Source: Elusimicrobiota bacterium | Lineage (GTDB): Bacteria > Elusimicrobiota > Elusimicrobia > UBA1565 | Assembly (NCBI GenBank): GCA_002401485.1 | Contig: NVTF01000063.1 | Coordinates: forward strand, 1 to 45,942 | Length of the DNA: 45,942 bases | Reading direction: 5' to 3' | In this document: positions 16,969 through 25,135 of the stretch, one piece after another | How positions within the stretch are numbered: the stretch's first letter is position 1 | Layout: each line of letters begins with the position of its first letter | The notes under the pieces: model-generated | What the model was told of the DNA's origin: nothing | What the model saw: only the letters and a program-made list of their open reading frames with translations | The model's database searches: none | Program-made: the position numbers and the translations under genes

Positions 16969-18905
16969 GTTTGATTTTTGAGTGGCCGATCTGCGTTGCC
17001 CTCGCCTCGGCCGGACTTAACGGCATCATCGGCGCCCTCGCATGGGTCCGCTCCCGGGGCCAGCCGTTGTATCGCGCGCTGGCGTTGATGAGTCTGTCCT
17101 TTTCCCTGTGGAGCATCGGGTATTTGTGGGCGTGGCCTGAATTTATGGACCCCTTTTGGATGAAAATGCTTTTTTCCCCAACGGCCTGGCTGCCGGGGGC
17201 AACCCTTTCGTTTGCATGGTGCTTCACCGGTCTGCCCCAGCGTCAGCGGCGTATGCGAACGGCCCCATTGTATATCCTCGGATTTCTTGCGCTGGCGCTG
17301 ATGTGGACTGGGCGCATCACCCTGCAGCAGTTTCGCGCCGCATTTATTATGGGAGCGGTGCCGATCTTCGCCGGTGTTTTATATCTGCTGACCGCCCATT
17401 GGTACTCGGCGCGGCGCGGCGTGGAACGTAATCGCCGGGGCTATTTCCTCGCGGCGGCATGGATCGCGATCATCGGTTGTTTTTCGGACTTCATCGTTTC
17501 GTTTTGGCTGCCATTTATGGCAACGGCCAATACCTGCCTTCTCTTGTACGCGCTGATTATTTTGCTGGCGATTGAGCGGCATCATCTCATGGATTTGCGG
17601 GCGGCTGCCGGGCAGGCCGCGGCGTTGATCGCGGGTTCGAGTGTGCTGGCCGGGTGTCTGGCTGCGCTTGCGTGGGCGACGCGCCGCGTGGAAGGTTCGC
17701 TGTTTCTTAATTTCTTTGTTGTGAGCGTGGTCCTCGTTGTCGCTGTTCCGCCATTATGGAATCGTGCGAATCGGGTATTCAATCGGTTGTTCTTTGAGCG
17801 TCAGGGACGGCGGGAACGTGCGCTTGAAAAACTCGACCTCGGTTTGTCCGACGCCTCTTCGCTTCAGTCGATCGAACGGGCGATCGCGCTTGTTGTGGCC
17901 GACGAATGGGGCGCGGAAACGCTCGTGGTTTGGGACGACAATCGTCTGGCGGATCTTGAACCGACCTTAGGGCTCGCGCCCGATCTCCAGGCAGCCCTGA
18001 TCGCCGCCCCTTCCGTATGGACCGAATCCGCTCTCGAACGCGAAGACGGGAAATGGGCCGCCGCGCTGCGCGCGGGTCTTGAGGATCGGGGCATGCGGGC
18101 GATTGTGCCTATTGTGGATGAGGGACAGTTGTTGGGTGCGGTGCTTTTTGGACCGCCTTCGCAGGATTTTTACGATCTTGCGGCGCTGCGTTGGATCCGG
18201 CGGGTTGCGCAAAGCGCGGCGCGCGCGACCCATGCCGTGCAAACGACGCAGCGTCTGGTGCATTCAGATCGTCTCGCCCAGATGGGCACACTCGCGGCGG
18301 GCATTGCGCATGAAATTCGCAACCCCTTGAGTGCGATGCTCGGGGCCGTTGAGGTGCTGCGTATGAAACCTCCGGAGCAGCAGAGGGAGGAATTTCTGGG
18401 AGTATTGAAGGAAGAGGTTCTGAGACTCGATGGGATTTTGACCGAACTTTTGGATTATTCATCTCCTAAATCGCGAGAAGCTCATTGCGAGTGGCCCAAG
18501 GTGCGTAATAAGGTCTTGAAGCTTCTTGGGCCGGATTTGCCGGAGGGTCTGGTTCTTGAAATTCAAGAGGGGAGTCAAAGACTCGCGGTTTCGGGCCCCC
18601 ATTTGCAGCAGATTTTGATCAATCTCATTAAAAACGCGGTCCGTGCTGTGGATGGAAAAGGACGCGTCATGGTTGTGTTGGGAGATGGGGACGGATTTGC
18701 GACTTTGCGCGTGGCCGATGACGGTCCCGGTATCCCCCAAGAGGTTTTACCGCGTTTATTTACTCCTTACGCCTCCTCGGCGCCGGGAGGGACCGGGCTG
18801 GGGCTCGCGACCGTGCGTCGTCTCGCGGAGCTGTACGGGGGACGGGCTTGGGCGGAAAATCAGGGAAAGGGCGCCCTGTTCTCTGTCGAACTTCCTTTGG
18901 CATAA
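16965..18905 (+). CDS. Membrane sensor histidine kinase (NtrB/PrsK-like)
   Basis: From the ATG that overlaps the rpoN stop (ATGA), the product has 646 residues. Seven or eight hydrophobic helices fill the first 280 residues, resembling the 7TM sensor module of some kinases. A GAF-like region (about 300-425) follows, then the HisKA H box AAGIAHEIRNPLSAM with the phosphorylated His near 449. The ATPase domain has the N box QILINLIKNAV, G1 DDGPGIP and G2 GGTGLGLATV. It autophosphorylates from ATP and passes phosphate to a response regulator. No regulator gene is adjacent; candidates in this window are the NtrC-like protein at 36443 and the receiver at 44151. Coupling to a sigma-54 gene suggests a role in sigma-54 control, which is an inference. 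Confidence 0.85.
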   Translation: MSLIFEWPICVALASAGLNGIIGALAWVRSRGQPLYRALALMSLSFSLWSIGYLWAWPEFMDPFWMKMLFSPTAWLPGATLSFAWCFTGLPQRQRRMRTAPLYILGFLALALMWTGRITLQQFRAAFIMGAVPIFAGVLYLLTAHWYSARRGVERNRRGYFLAAAWIAIIGCFSDFIVSFWLPFMATANTCLLLYALIILLAIERHHLMDLRAAAGQAAALIAGSSVLAGCLAALAWATRRVEGSLFLNFFVVSVVLVVAVPPLWNRANRVFNRLFFERQGRRERALEKLDLGLSDASSLQSIERAIALVVADEWGAETLVVWDDNRLADLEPTLGLAPDLQAALIAAPSVWTESALEREDGKWAAALRAGLEDRGMRAIVPIVDEGQLLGAVLFGPPSQDFYDLAALRWIRRVAQSAARATHAVQTTQRLVHSDRLAQMGTLAAGIAHEIRNPLSAMLGAVEVLRMKPPEQQREEFLGVLKEEVLRLDGILTELLDYSSPKSREAHCEWPKVRNKVLKLLGPDLPEGLVLEIQEGSQRLAVSGPHLQQILINLIKNAVRAVDGKGRVMVVLGDGDGFATLRVADDGPGIPQEVLPRLFTPYASSAPGGTGLGLATVRRLAELYGGRAWAENQGKGALFSVELPLA

Positions 18906-18939
18906 AAAATGATCCGCCTCTCCCGTGGGGGAGGGGATC

Positions 18940-20397
18940 GTGAAAAAATTGACTTTATACGGGGCCGCTGTAGTGTCCGGCGCATTCTTGGCGCTGGCGT
19001 TTCCGCCGTATTCGTATTGGGGTTTGGGCTGGATCGCCCTCGCCCCCCTGTTGATTGCGGTGCGGAGGGCAAGCGACACGCGCGAGGCCGCCAATCTGGG
19101 GGCTGTTGCGGGGCTCGTGTTTTATGGATTTACCATGCGTTGGCTTGTTTCTGTTTTTGGGGTTGTGGCGGGCGCGTTCTGGTGCATATTTGCTCTTCAG
19201 TTAGCGCTCTTCTGCGTCCTCATGAAGCTGCTCCGCGATCATCTTCAAGATCGGGAGGGAGCCTCCTTGATCTGGACGGCTGCGGCCGGCGTTGTGTGGG
19301 TTGGCATCGAATACTTCCGCTCGGAAGTGTGGTGGCTTGAGTGCTCCTGGCTCGCGCTGGGTTATAGCCAAGGAGGATCGGCGGCTGCATTTCAGAGTGT
19401 CCGGTTGTGGGGCGTCTATGGTCTGTCCGGAATTTTAGCTGCCGCGAGCGCGGCGTTGTCGCTGTTGTCGGAACGCAAGCGCATCCCTACGGAGTTGGGG
19501 GTTGGTTTTGCAGCGATGATCCTTTTTCTCGGAGCACGCAGGGTCGAGGAGGTTGCGGTGGAGCGCGGTCGTGAGATTACGGTTGCGCTGGTTCAAAGCG
19601 AGCGGTTTGACATGAATGCGATGGCGGATTTGAGCGTGACCCGCGATGCGAGAAACGCCGATCTTGTTGTCTGGCCCGAATACGGGTTTAACGTTCGCCC
19701 CCAACAGCGCGATCAATTTCGTCGCTTGCTGCATCAAAAACTTGAAGGCTCCCGCGCGGTGGCCGTCCTGGGTGCGGCTGAATTTCCCGAAGAGAAGGGC
19801 GATTCGATGTCTAATTACGCGTGGGTGATCGGTCCGGACGGCCGTGAACTCGGTCGCTACGATAAGGCTCATCCTATTCCCTATATCGAACAGGCGTTGC
19901 CCGCCAATCCTGATCCGAGACCTGTGCAAACGCCGTTGGGACCGCTTGGAATTCAAATCTGCTACGACCTGGACTTTGAAGACGGAGCACGGCGTATGGC
20001 CCGCATGGGTGCGGGCATGCTCGTAGTGCCTAATATGGATCCCTCCGATTGGGGGGAGGCGCAGCATAAGATTCATTCGGCCATGGCGCCGTTTCGAGCG
20101 GTCGAGTCCGGTCTTTGGATCGCGCGCAGCGCTTCTTCGGGCATTTCTCAGATCATTGACCCCGTCGGGCGGGTTCGTGCTTCGTTGCCTTACGGCGTGG
20201 AGGGTGTGCTTGTCGGGAAGGCCTATGTGAATAAAGGGGGCACGCCCTATACCAGAGGCGGATGGGTGGTCGCTCCGGGATGCACCTTGGGGACGGGATT
20301 GTTGATCCTATGGCTGGGTGGAATTAGTTATCCTACCCGACGATTAATCCCGTCAAGATCTCCCGAGGCCTCGGTATTTGGCTCTAATTTCTATTGA
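18940..20397 (+). CDS. lnt: Apolipoprotein N-acyltransferase
   Basis: This 485-residue inner-membrane enzyme adds the third acyl chain to lipoproteins. Six N-terminal helices (AFPPYSYWGLGW in the first loop is typical) precede a nitrilase-like periplasmic domain. The catalytic triad is visible: Glu in VWPEYG, Lys in YDKAHPIPYIE and Cys in QICYDLDFE. A final helix ends at LLILWLGG. GTG 18940 was chosen over GTG 18925 because GGGGAGGGG lies just upstream. The last 19 codons belong to a 57-bp direct repeat whose second copy ends another gene at 22023-22079, so the tail after ISYPTRR may not be original. It is in line with the kinase gene, 34 bp apart. Its presence supports a Gram-negative envelope. 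Confidence 0.88.
   Translation: MKKLTLYGAAVVSGAFLALAFPPYSYWGLGWIALAPLLIAVRRASDTREAANLGAVAGLVFYGFTMRWLVSVFGVVAGAFWCIFALQLALFCVLMKLLRDHLQDREGASLIWTAAAGVVWVGIEYFRSEVWWLECSWLALGYSQGGSAAAFQSVRLWGVYGLSGILAAASAALSLLSERKRIPTELGVGFAAMILFLGARRVEEVAVERGREITVALVQSERFDMNAMADLSVTRDARNADLVVWPEYGFNVRPQQRDQFRRLLHQKLEGSRAVAVLGAAEFPEEKGDSMSNYAWVIGPDGRELGRYDKAHPIPYIEQALPANPDPRPVQTPLGPLGIQICYDLDFEDGARRMARMGAGMLVVPNMDPSDWGEAQHKIHSAMAPFRAVESGLWIARSASSGISQIIDPVGRVRASLPYGVEGVLVGKAYVNKGGTPYTRGGWVVAPGCTLGTGLLILWLGGISYPTRRLIPSRSPEASVFGSNFY
20317..20373 (+). repeat. 57-bp direct repeat, copy 1 (lnt 3' end)
   Basis: This segment starts GGTGGAATTAGTTATCCTAC and matches 22023-22079 at 53 of 57 positions. It encodes the C-terminal tail of Lnt (GGISYPTRR-IP-RSPEAS). 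The four differences include TA here versus GG in copy 2, where they create the ATG start codon of SMUG1. The two copies bracket 1.65 kb that holds a broken locus. Confidence 0.9.
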
Positions 20398-20421
20398 AAT
20401 AATAGACGATCCGGCTAATCT

Positions 20422-21069
20422 ATGGTCATGAAGACTGGGTTTGCAGCATTGCTCCTCTCGGTTTCGCTAGCCCTTCCGGCGCCTTCTCATGCGATGCGTG
20501 CCACCCAGGGCCGCGTGGCGGAAGTGAAACCGATCAATGCGCCGGTGGGCCCTGGGTTAACAAGCGAGGATTGGTCGCGCGTTAGTGTGCACCTAGATGG
20601 CATGCTTGATTCTCTTTTACCGGATCTTGGGAATATGAAGTTGCCGGTCGGTATATCGTCTCCTCAGGAAGCTGTCATTCCGGAGATCGCAAAAGCAACG
20701 ATTGAAGTTTTTCAGCAGGCCCTTGCTAACCCTAAACGTGTCGCGGATGTTGTGAATGCGCTTAAGAAAAAGGGCGCCCAGGCGCCACGGCTCAAAGAGC
20801 TCGAGCGAAAATTATCGACTTTCGCAAAGCGCGCGGAAAAAAATCGTGGAAAGCGATTGAAGTTGATCGGTCGAGCCATCGAGTGGTCCAAGGCGTTTCT
20901 CCAGTGGTGGGGGTACGCACACCGGCTAGCAGCATTGACTGGGAAAGGCGCAGCTCCCAGTTGCAGCGTTATTCCGGTGACGTCATTTTGGGAGAGGAGG
21001 ACTTTGTTGTTCCGGCTCCTGGACAAGAAATCACAATGGACGAATCGCCGAATAATCTTTGGAATTTAG
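20422..21069 (+). pseudogene. Secreted protein, 5' part of a frame-broken locus
   Basis: From ATG 20422 (or better ATG 20428) the frame encodes a signal peptide (MKTGFAALLLSVSLALPAPS) and a helical domain rich in Lys. After about residue 163 the coding character switches to another frame: past the G5 tract at 20909-20913 the frame of 20883-21137 gives more natural protein (SSIDWERRSSQLQRYSGDV and on), ending at TGA 21135. One missing base at the G tract would join the two. The following gene at 21162 is in the frame of the second part, 24 bp after that TGA. I therefore read 20422-22091 as one decayed gene or two genes with one frameshift; a sequencing error at the G run is possible. Confidence 0.55.
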
Positions 21070-21161
21070 GAGAGTCGGGATATCAGGAAATTTTCCAGAG
21101 GTATTTGATCGGTGGGCAGGCCAATGAGGCGATTTGAACCTTTGCTGATGCGGCCGCCCCG

Positions 21162-22091
21162 ATGCCGTGGTGGATACGGATGTTGATTCCGCGTCTAATT
21201 TTATCGTCTGCGCGTGGTGTCATTAAAACGGCGAATAACGGTCAGTACGAACCCTATTCCCTCTCGGGCTTCGGATTAAATCCTACGGTGACATGGAGAA
21301 ATGCCGAAGATGCGCGGCGGGACGCGCGCCGCTTCGCGATGGGGAGGGATGTCGAGGAATTACAGCGGCGTTTCGAGGATTTATTGAAGAGCCGGCAGGT
21401 GAGCGAGGACGGGCCTATCACCTTTGCGTTGGATACGCTGTTGCCCGATTTTATTCGCAGCCGCAACCAGACATACGAGGGATGTTCGGGTCCCAATTGT
21501 TGGGCTACTGCGCTTGCCGTGACAGGGGGCCAGCGCCGCGCTATGCGGTATCTCTCAAGTGAGGCGCTGACCGAAGCGCTGTTGAAAGGATTTGAGGCCG
21601 TGGGCTCTGACGATGAGCTAAAGGCTGGAGACGTGCTGGCTTACCTAAACGACGATGGAAGATTGGCGCATGCCGCCGTTCATGTGACCGATACGATCGT
21701 GTTTACCAAAAACGGATTTTCCGGAAACTCTCCGTACTTATTGCAGGCACGGGATGCCATGGAGCAAAACTATTTTCCGTCAGAAGATTTTCATGTCGTA
21801 GCGTTTAGGGCAAGGGAGGGTGTTGATATAGAGGAGCTCTGGCATGAAGCCCCTGAACTGCCTTCTTTTTGGCGGGTTTATCTCTCCCCTTCCACGTGGC
21901 GTGCGTTAATCATTGCCGGAGTAACCTATCTCCCCGATGTGGTGCTCGAGTGGGGATTGGGCTTCTATGGGTCGCGTTGGCTCCCTACCTCGACGAGGCC
22001 GGTGAAACAGGGTCTGCTCCTCGGTGGAATTAGTTATCCTACCCGACGATGGATCCCATTAAGATCTCCCGAGGCCTCGTACGTGATCTAA
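21162..22091 (+). CDS. NlpC/P60-like cysteine-peptidase-fold protein, probably 3' part of broken locus
   Basis: The 309-residue frame has a catalytic-looking motif GCSGPNCWATAL (Cys near 116), then GDVLAYLNDDG and HAAVHV (His near 175), and FTKNGFSGNSPY. Cys, His and a polar residue in this order recall the NlpC/P60 or papain-like fold seen in predatory and environmental bacteria; the exact family is uncertain. A hydrophobic segment occurs near 265-280. It probably belonged to the secreted protein that starts at 20422, from which it is separated by TGA 21135. Its last residues GGISYPTRR come from copy 2 of the direct repeat, and its end overlaps the SMUG1 start by 43 bp. No strong ribosome-binding site precedes 21162. 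Confidence 0.55.
   Translation: MPWWIRMLIPRLILSSARGVIKTANNGQYEPYSLSGFGLNPTVTWRNAEDARRDARRFAMGRDVEELQRRFEDLLKSRQVSEDGPITFALDTLLPDFIRSRNQTYEGCSGPNCWATALAVTGGQRRAMRYLSSEALTEALLKGFEAVGSDDELKAGDVLAYLNDDGRLAHAAVHVTDTIVFTKNGFSGNSPYLLQARDAMEQNYFPSEDFHVVAFRAREGVDIEELWHEAPELPSFWRVYLSPSTWRALIIAGVTYLPDVVLEWGLGFYGSRWLPTSTRPVKQGLLLGGISYPTRRWIPLRSPEASYVI
22023..22079 (+). repeat. 57-bp direct repeat, copy 2
   Basis: This is the second copy of the repeat at 20317-20373 (four mismatches). It is read in the same coding phase as in lnt, so both upstream proteins end with the same peptide. It also contains the start codon of SMUG1. Repeat-mediated insertion, or duplication of the lnt-smug1 junction, would explain the arrangement. 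Confidence 0.9.
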
Positions 22092-22759
22092 AGCCGAAAC
22101 GCTTTAAGCCGCCGGTCGCGTTTGTGTACAACCCGCTCGACTACGCGCGCCGCCCCCATGAACTATTTTTGGGCAAGTGGGGTCTTGGTCCCCGAGAGGT
22201 ATTGTTGTTGGGCATGAATCCAGGTCCCTTTGGCATGGCGCAGACCGGAGTTCCTTTCGGGGAAGTTTCGATGGTGCGGGATTGGATCGGCATTGAGGCT
22301 GCCGTCGGTAAACCGGTGCGTGAACATCCCAAGCGGCTCATTGAAGGGTTTGCGTGTCCTCGCCGCGAGGTCAGTGGGGCCCGTCTTTGGGGCTGGGCCA
22401 AGGAGCGATTTAAAACACCGAAAAAATTCTTTTCACGATTTTTTGTTTTGAATTATTGTCCTCTTGTGTTTGTGGCTGAGGGCGGAAAAAATATTACGCC
22501 TGATAAGCTGCCGAAATCAGAGAGAGAGCCGCTGTTGGATCTTTGTGATGATGCGCTGCGCGCCGCCGTCGCTTATTACCGTCCGAAATGGGTGATCGGC
22601 ATCGGGGCGTGGGCTGAGAAACGCGCGCGTTTGGCCTTGGGCGACAACGGTCCCAGGATTGGAACAATTCTGCACCCTTCCCCTGCCAGCCCGATGGCGA
22701 ACCGGGGTTGGGCTCCGCAGGCGGAACAAGGTTTCGCTAAACTCGGCATACGTCTGTAG
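22049..22759 (+). CDS. smug1: Single-strand-selective uracil-DNA glycosylase (SMUG1 family)
   Basis: This 236-residue base-excision-repair enzyme removes uracil and oxidised pyrimidines from DNA. The active-site block GMNPGPFGMAQTGVPFGEV (about 56-74) is nearly identical to that of animal SMUG1, including the Asn and the GMNPGPFGM loop. It is followed by DWIGIEAAVGKP, EHPKRLIEG, EVSGARLW, NYCPLVF and the HPSPASPMANRGW motif with the catalytic-site His. SMUG1 was first known from animals and occurs patchily in bacteria such as Geobacter. The start lies in copy 2 of the direct repeat; the GG change there makes the ATG. It overlaps the preceding frame by 43 bp. Confidence 0.9.
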   Translation: MDPIKISRGLVRDLKPKRFKPPVAFVYNPLDYARRPHELFLGKWGLGPREVLLLGMNPGPFGMAQTGVPFGEVSMVRDWIGIEAAVGKPVREHPKRLIEGFACPRREVSGARLWGWAKERFKTPKKFFSRFFVLNYCPLVFVAEGGKNITPDKLPKSEREPLLDLCDDALRAAVAYYRPKWVIGIGAWAEKRARLALGDNGPRIGTILHPSPASPMANRGWAPQAEQGFAKLGIRL

Positions 22760-22778
22760 GATTTTTCAGCGATTGAGT

Positions 22779-23309
22779 TTAAGCAGCGATAGGCAGAGAA
22801 GGGTTTTTCGAGTTCTTGCCGAAACGACGCGAAATTAAGAACGAGACCGGGAATAGAACAGCCCATTGGACCGCGAGGATCAGATTCGCGCGAAGTTCTG
22901 GTCCCAAATATTCGGCCGCTTCCAAGCCGACTCCGGCGCGAAACGACAGCGGGCCGCCGATAAAGCCAAATACAATCGCAAGCAGCATCCGACGACCGAC
23001 CCAGGCAAGAGAAGAGTCCAGCGTCGCCGCGAGGATCACGTAAAGCGCGGCGATCCAGGCGGGCGGCAGTAAACCGGTGCCGACGTAGCGATAGGCCCCA
23101 AAGGCAAGGGCGGCGCATTCGAGAGTGAATCCGAATGCGGCAATCGTGAGCAGGCGCCCGCACTCACGCCGGCGATTTTCTTTTCCGATGGTGCTGACAT
23201 GTGCGGCCAGTAGCAGGATGGAGACGGCCGGTCCTAAGGCGAACCAGCCTTTTGCCGCTCCTAAAACGCAGGCGAACCAGCCGAGCTGGAAGCCGAGGTA
23301 ATTGAGTAT
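22779..23309 (-). CDS. DUF2878-like membrane protein with non-standard start
   Basis: Read from about 23309, the frame encodes 176 residues with six likely helices and blocks such as NYLGFQLGWFACVLGAAKG, PPAWIAALYVIL and FGFIGGPLSFRAGVGL that match the DUF2878 family. No ATG, GTG or TTG exists upstream of GTG 23039 in this frame; the frame opens after a TAA just inside the end of ettA. Starting at 23039 would lose half of the conserved protein. An ATA (23309) or another unusual initiation, helped by coupling to ettA which ends at 23332, or a sequencing error, could explain this. Function unknown. Confidence 0.55.
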   Translation of the reverse strand: MLNYLGFQLGWFACVLGAAKGWFALGPAVSILLLAAHVSTIGKENRRRECGRLLTIAAFGFTLECAALAFGAYRYVGTGLLPPAWIAALYVILAATLDSSLAWVGRRMLLAIVFGFIGGPLSFRAGVGLEAAEYLGPELRANLILAVQWAVLFPVSFLISRRFGKNSKNPSLPIAA

Positions 23310-23331
23310 CGGCGAATAAGGGTTGACGGCG

Positions 23332-25020
23332 TTAACTCTTCGTTAGACTCTTGTAGTGAATGCGCTTGGGTGTTGCATCTTCCCCCATGCGCTGCTTGTA
23401 GTCCTTGTCGTAGGCACTGTAGTCGCCTTCGTACCAAACCACCTTGCTGTTGCCTTCAAAGGCGAGCATGTGCGTCGCGATGCGGTCGAGGAACCACCGG
23501 TCATGGGTGATGACCACGACGCAGCCGGCAAACGATACGATGGCTTCTTCCAACGCGCGCAGCGTATGGATGTCGAGATCGTTGGTCGGTTCGTCGAGCA
23601 GTAAGACGTTTCCGGGGTCTTTGAGCAGGCGGGCCAGATGCACGCGATTGCGTTCGCCGCCGGATAAGACGCCGACCTCGCGCTGTTGGTCCGATCCTGT
23701 GAAGTTGAAGCTCGCGACATAGCCGCGTGCCTTTACTTCGCGTTTGCCGAGGTGGATGGTGTCCGCACCGCCGGTGATCGATTCAAAGACCGTCTCATCC
23801 GGATTGAGGTCCGAACGTTCTTGGTCGACGTAGGCGAGCTTTACTGTCTCCCCGACATCAAAGGTCCCGGAATCCGGCTTTTGCTGGCCGGTGATCAGTC
23901 GGAAGAGAGTCGTTTTTCCCGCTCCGTTTGCTCCGATCACGCCAACGATGCCGCCGCGGGGCAGGGAAAAGTCGAGGTTCTCGAAAAGGAGTTTGTCATC
24001 GTAGGCTTTGGAGACGCCTTTGGCCTCGATAACCTTGTCGCCCAAGCGCGGTCCGGGCGGGATGTAGATTTCCAGCTCCTTGCCCTTGGCGTCCTGGTCT
24101 TGCTCAAGCATCTCTTCGTAGTTTTTGAGACGGGCCTTGCTCTTCGCTTGGCGCCCCTGAGTTCCGGCGGCGACCCAATCGGCTTCACGCGCGAGACTCT
24201 TGAGGTAGTTGCCCTTCTCTTTTTCCTTTTTGCGAAGCCATTCCTGTTTCTGGATCAGCCACTCCTCGTAGTTGCCCTTCCATGGAATGCCTTCCCCGTG
24301 ATAAAGCTCGAGAATCCACGAGGTGACTTTGTCGAGGAAATAGCGGTCATGCGTGCAGACGATGACGGTTCCCTTGTAGGTTTTAAGAAAGTTTTCGAGC
24401 CATCCGACGGTTTCCGCATCGAGATGGTTCGTGGGTTCGTCGAGCAAAAGGATGTCGGGTTTTTGAAGGAGCAGCCGGCAGAGCGCGGCACGGCGCCGTT
24501 CACCGCCTGAGCACTCAGCGATCTTTTGGTCGCCCGGGGGGCAGCGCATCGCGTCCATCGCGACTTCAAGGGTGTGGTCGAGTTCCCACGCGCCGACGGC
24601 TTCGATTTTGTCCTGGAGCTTGCCTTGTTTGTCCAAGGCTTTTTCCATGGCGTCGGGATCCATGTCATCTGTAAACGAGTTTGAGATTGCCTCATACTCG
24701 TCCAGGAGGGCTTTCGTTTCGGCCACGCCTTCTTCGACAATTTCCTTCACGGTCTTGGAATTGTCGAGAGCGGGTTCCTGTTCAAGAAGCCCGATTGTGT
24801 AGCCCTTCGCCTGGGTGATTTCGCCCGTAAAATCCTGATCGATGCCGGCCATGATCTTGAGGAGCGTCGATTTTCCGGAGCCGTTGTCGCCGATGATGCC
24901 GATCTTGGCGCCGTAGAAGAAAGAGAGATTAATTTCTTTGAGCACGTGCTTCTTGGGGGGATACATCTTCCCGATGCCGTGCATTGTGTAAATGATTTTT
25001 TGTGTGTCGACTGTAGCCAT
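23332..25020 (-). CDS. ettA: ABC-F translational regulator (EttA)
   Basis: The 562-residue soluble protein has two ATP-binding cassettes and no membrane segment. Cassette 1 has Walker A GDNGSGKST (about 43-51), signature CSGGERRR and Walker B LLLDEPTNHLD. Cassette 2 has GANGAGKTT, LSGGERNR and LLLDEPTNDLD. The linker between them (about 245-310) is rich in Lys/Glu/Arg, and the first cassette contains the arm insertion (about 95-140) typical of EttA. EttA binds the ribosomal E site and gates the first elongation step according to ADP/ATP level. Length (about 555) matches the family. The ATG at 25020 has no strong ribosome-binding site. DUF2878 follows directly. Confidence 0.93.
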   Translation of the reverse strand: MATVDTQKIIYTMHGIGKMYPPKKHVLKEINLSFFYGAKIGIIGDNGSGKSTLLKIMAGIDQDFTGEITQAKGYTIGLLEQEPALDNSKTVKEIVEEGVAETKALLDEYEAISNSFTDDMDPDAMEKALDKQGKLQDKIEAVGAWELDHTLEVAMDAMRCPPGDQKIAECSGGERRRAALCRLLLQKPDILLLDEPTNHLDAETVGWLENFLKTYKGTVIVCTHDRYFLDKVTSWILELYHGEGIPWKGNYEEWLIQKQEWLRKKEKEKGNYLKSLAREADWVAAGTQGRQAKSKARLKNYEEMLEQDQDAKGKELEIYIPPGPRLGDKVIEAKGVSKAYDDKLLFENLDFSLPRGGIVGVIGANGAGKTTLFRLITGQQKPDSGTFDVGETVKLAYVDQERSDLNPDETVFESITGGADTIHLGKREVKARGYVASFNFTGSDQQREVGVLSGGERNRVHLARLLKDPGNVLLLDEPTNDLDIHTLRALEEAIVSFAGCVVVITHDRWFLDRIATHMLAFEGNSKVVWYEGDYSAYDKDYKQRMGEDATPKRIHYKSLTKS

Positions 25021-25034
25021 GCGTAGAGAGTAGC

Positions 25035-25067
25035 TTAAGTAAGTGGGGCCTGACCCTCATTAGTTAA
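25035..25067. repeat. Degenerate TAAGTAA palindrome
   Basis: TTAAGTAAGTGGGG and CCCTCATTAGTTAA are separated by CCTGA. It resembles the stem-loop at 6732-6762 in sequence and layout (TAAGTAAG-GGGG), with several mismatches. It may be a member of a dispersed intergenic palindrome family. Confidence 0.4.
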
Positions 25068-25070
25068 GAG

Positions 25071-25099
25071 GCCGCCTCCCGGGGGGACCGGGAGGCGGC
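25071..25099. terminator. GC-rich perfect hairpin downstream of the HTH gene
   Basis: GCCGCCTCCCGG and CCGGGAGGCGGC form a perfect 12-bp stem with a GGGGA loop. It lies 37 bp past the stop of the minus-strand HTH gene and just upstream of ettA. There is no T tract, so a pause or a structured terminator is likely but not certain. Confidence 0.5.
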
Positions 25100-25135
25100 T
25101 GGCTGCTTTGGGGGGTGATCCCAAAAACGACGTAA

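Noticed and set aside
23686-24510. Plus-strand frame of about 274 residues opposite ettA
   Set aside because: It lies entirely inside the EttA gene, whose motifs are complete.
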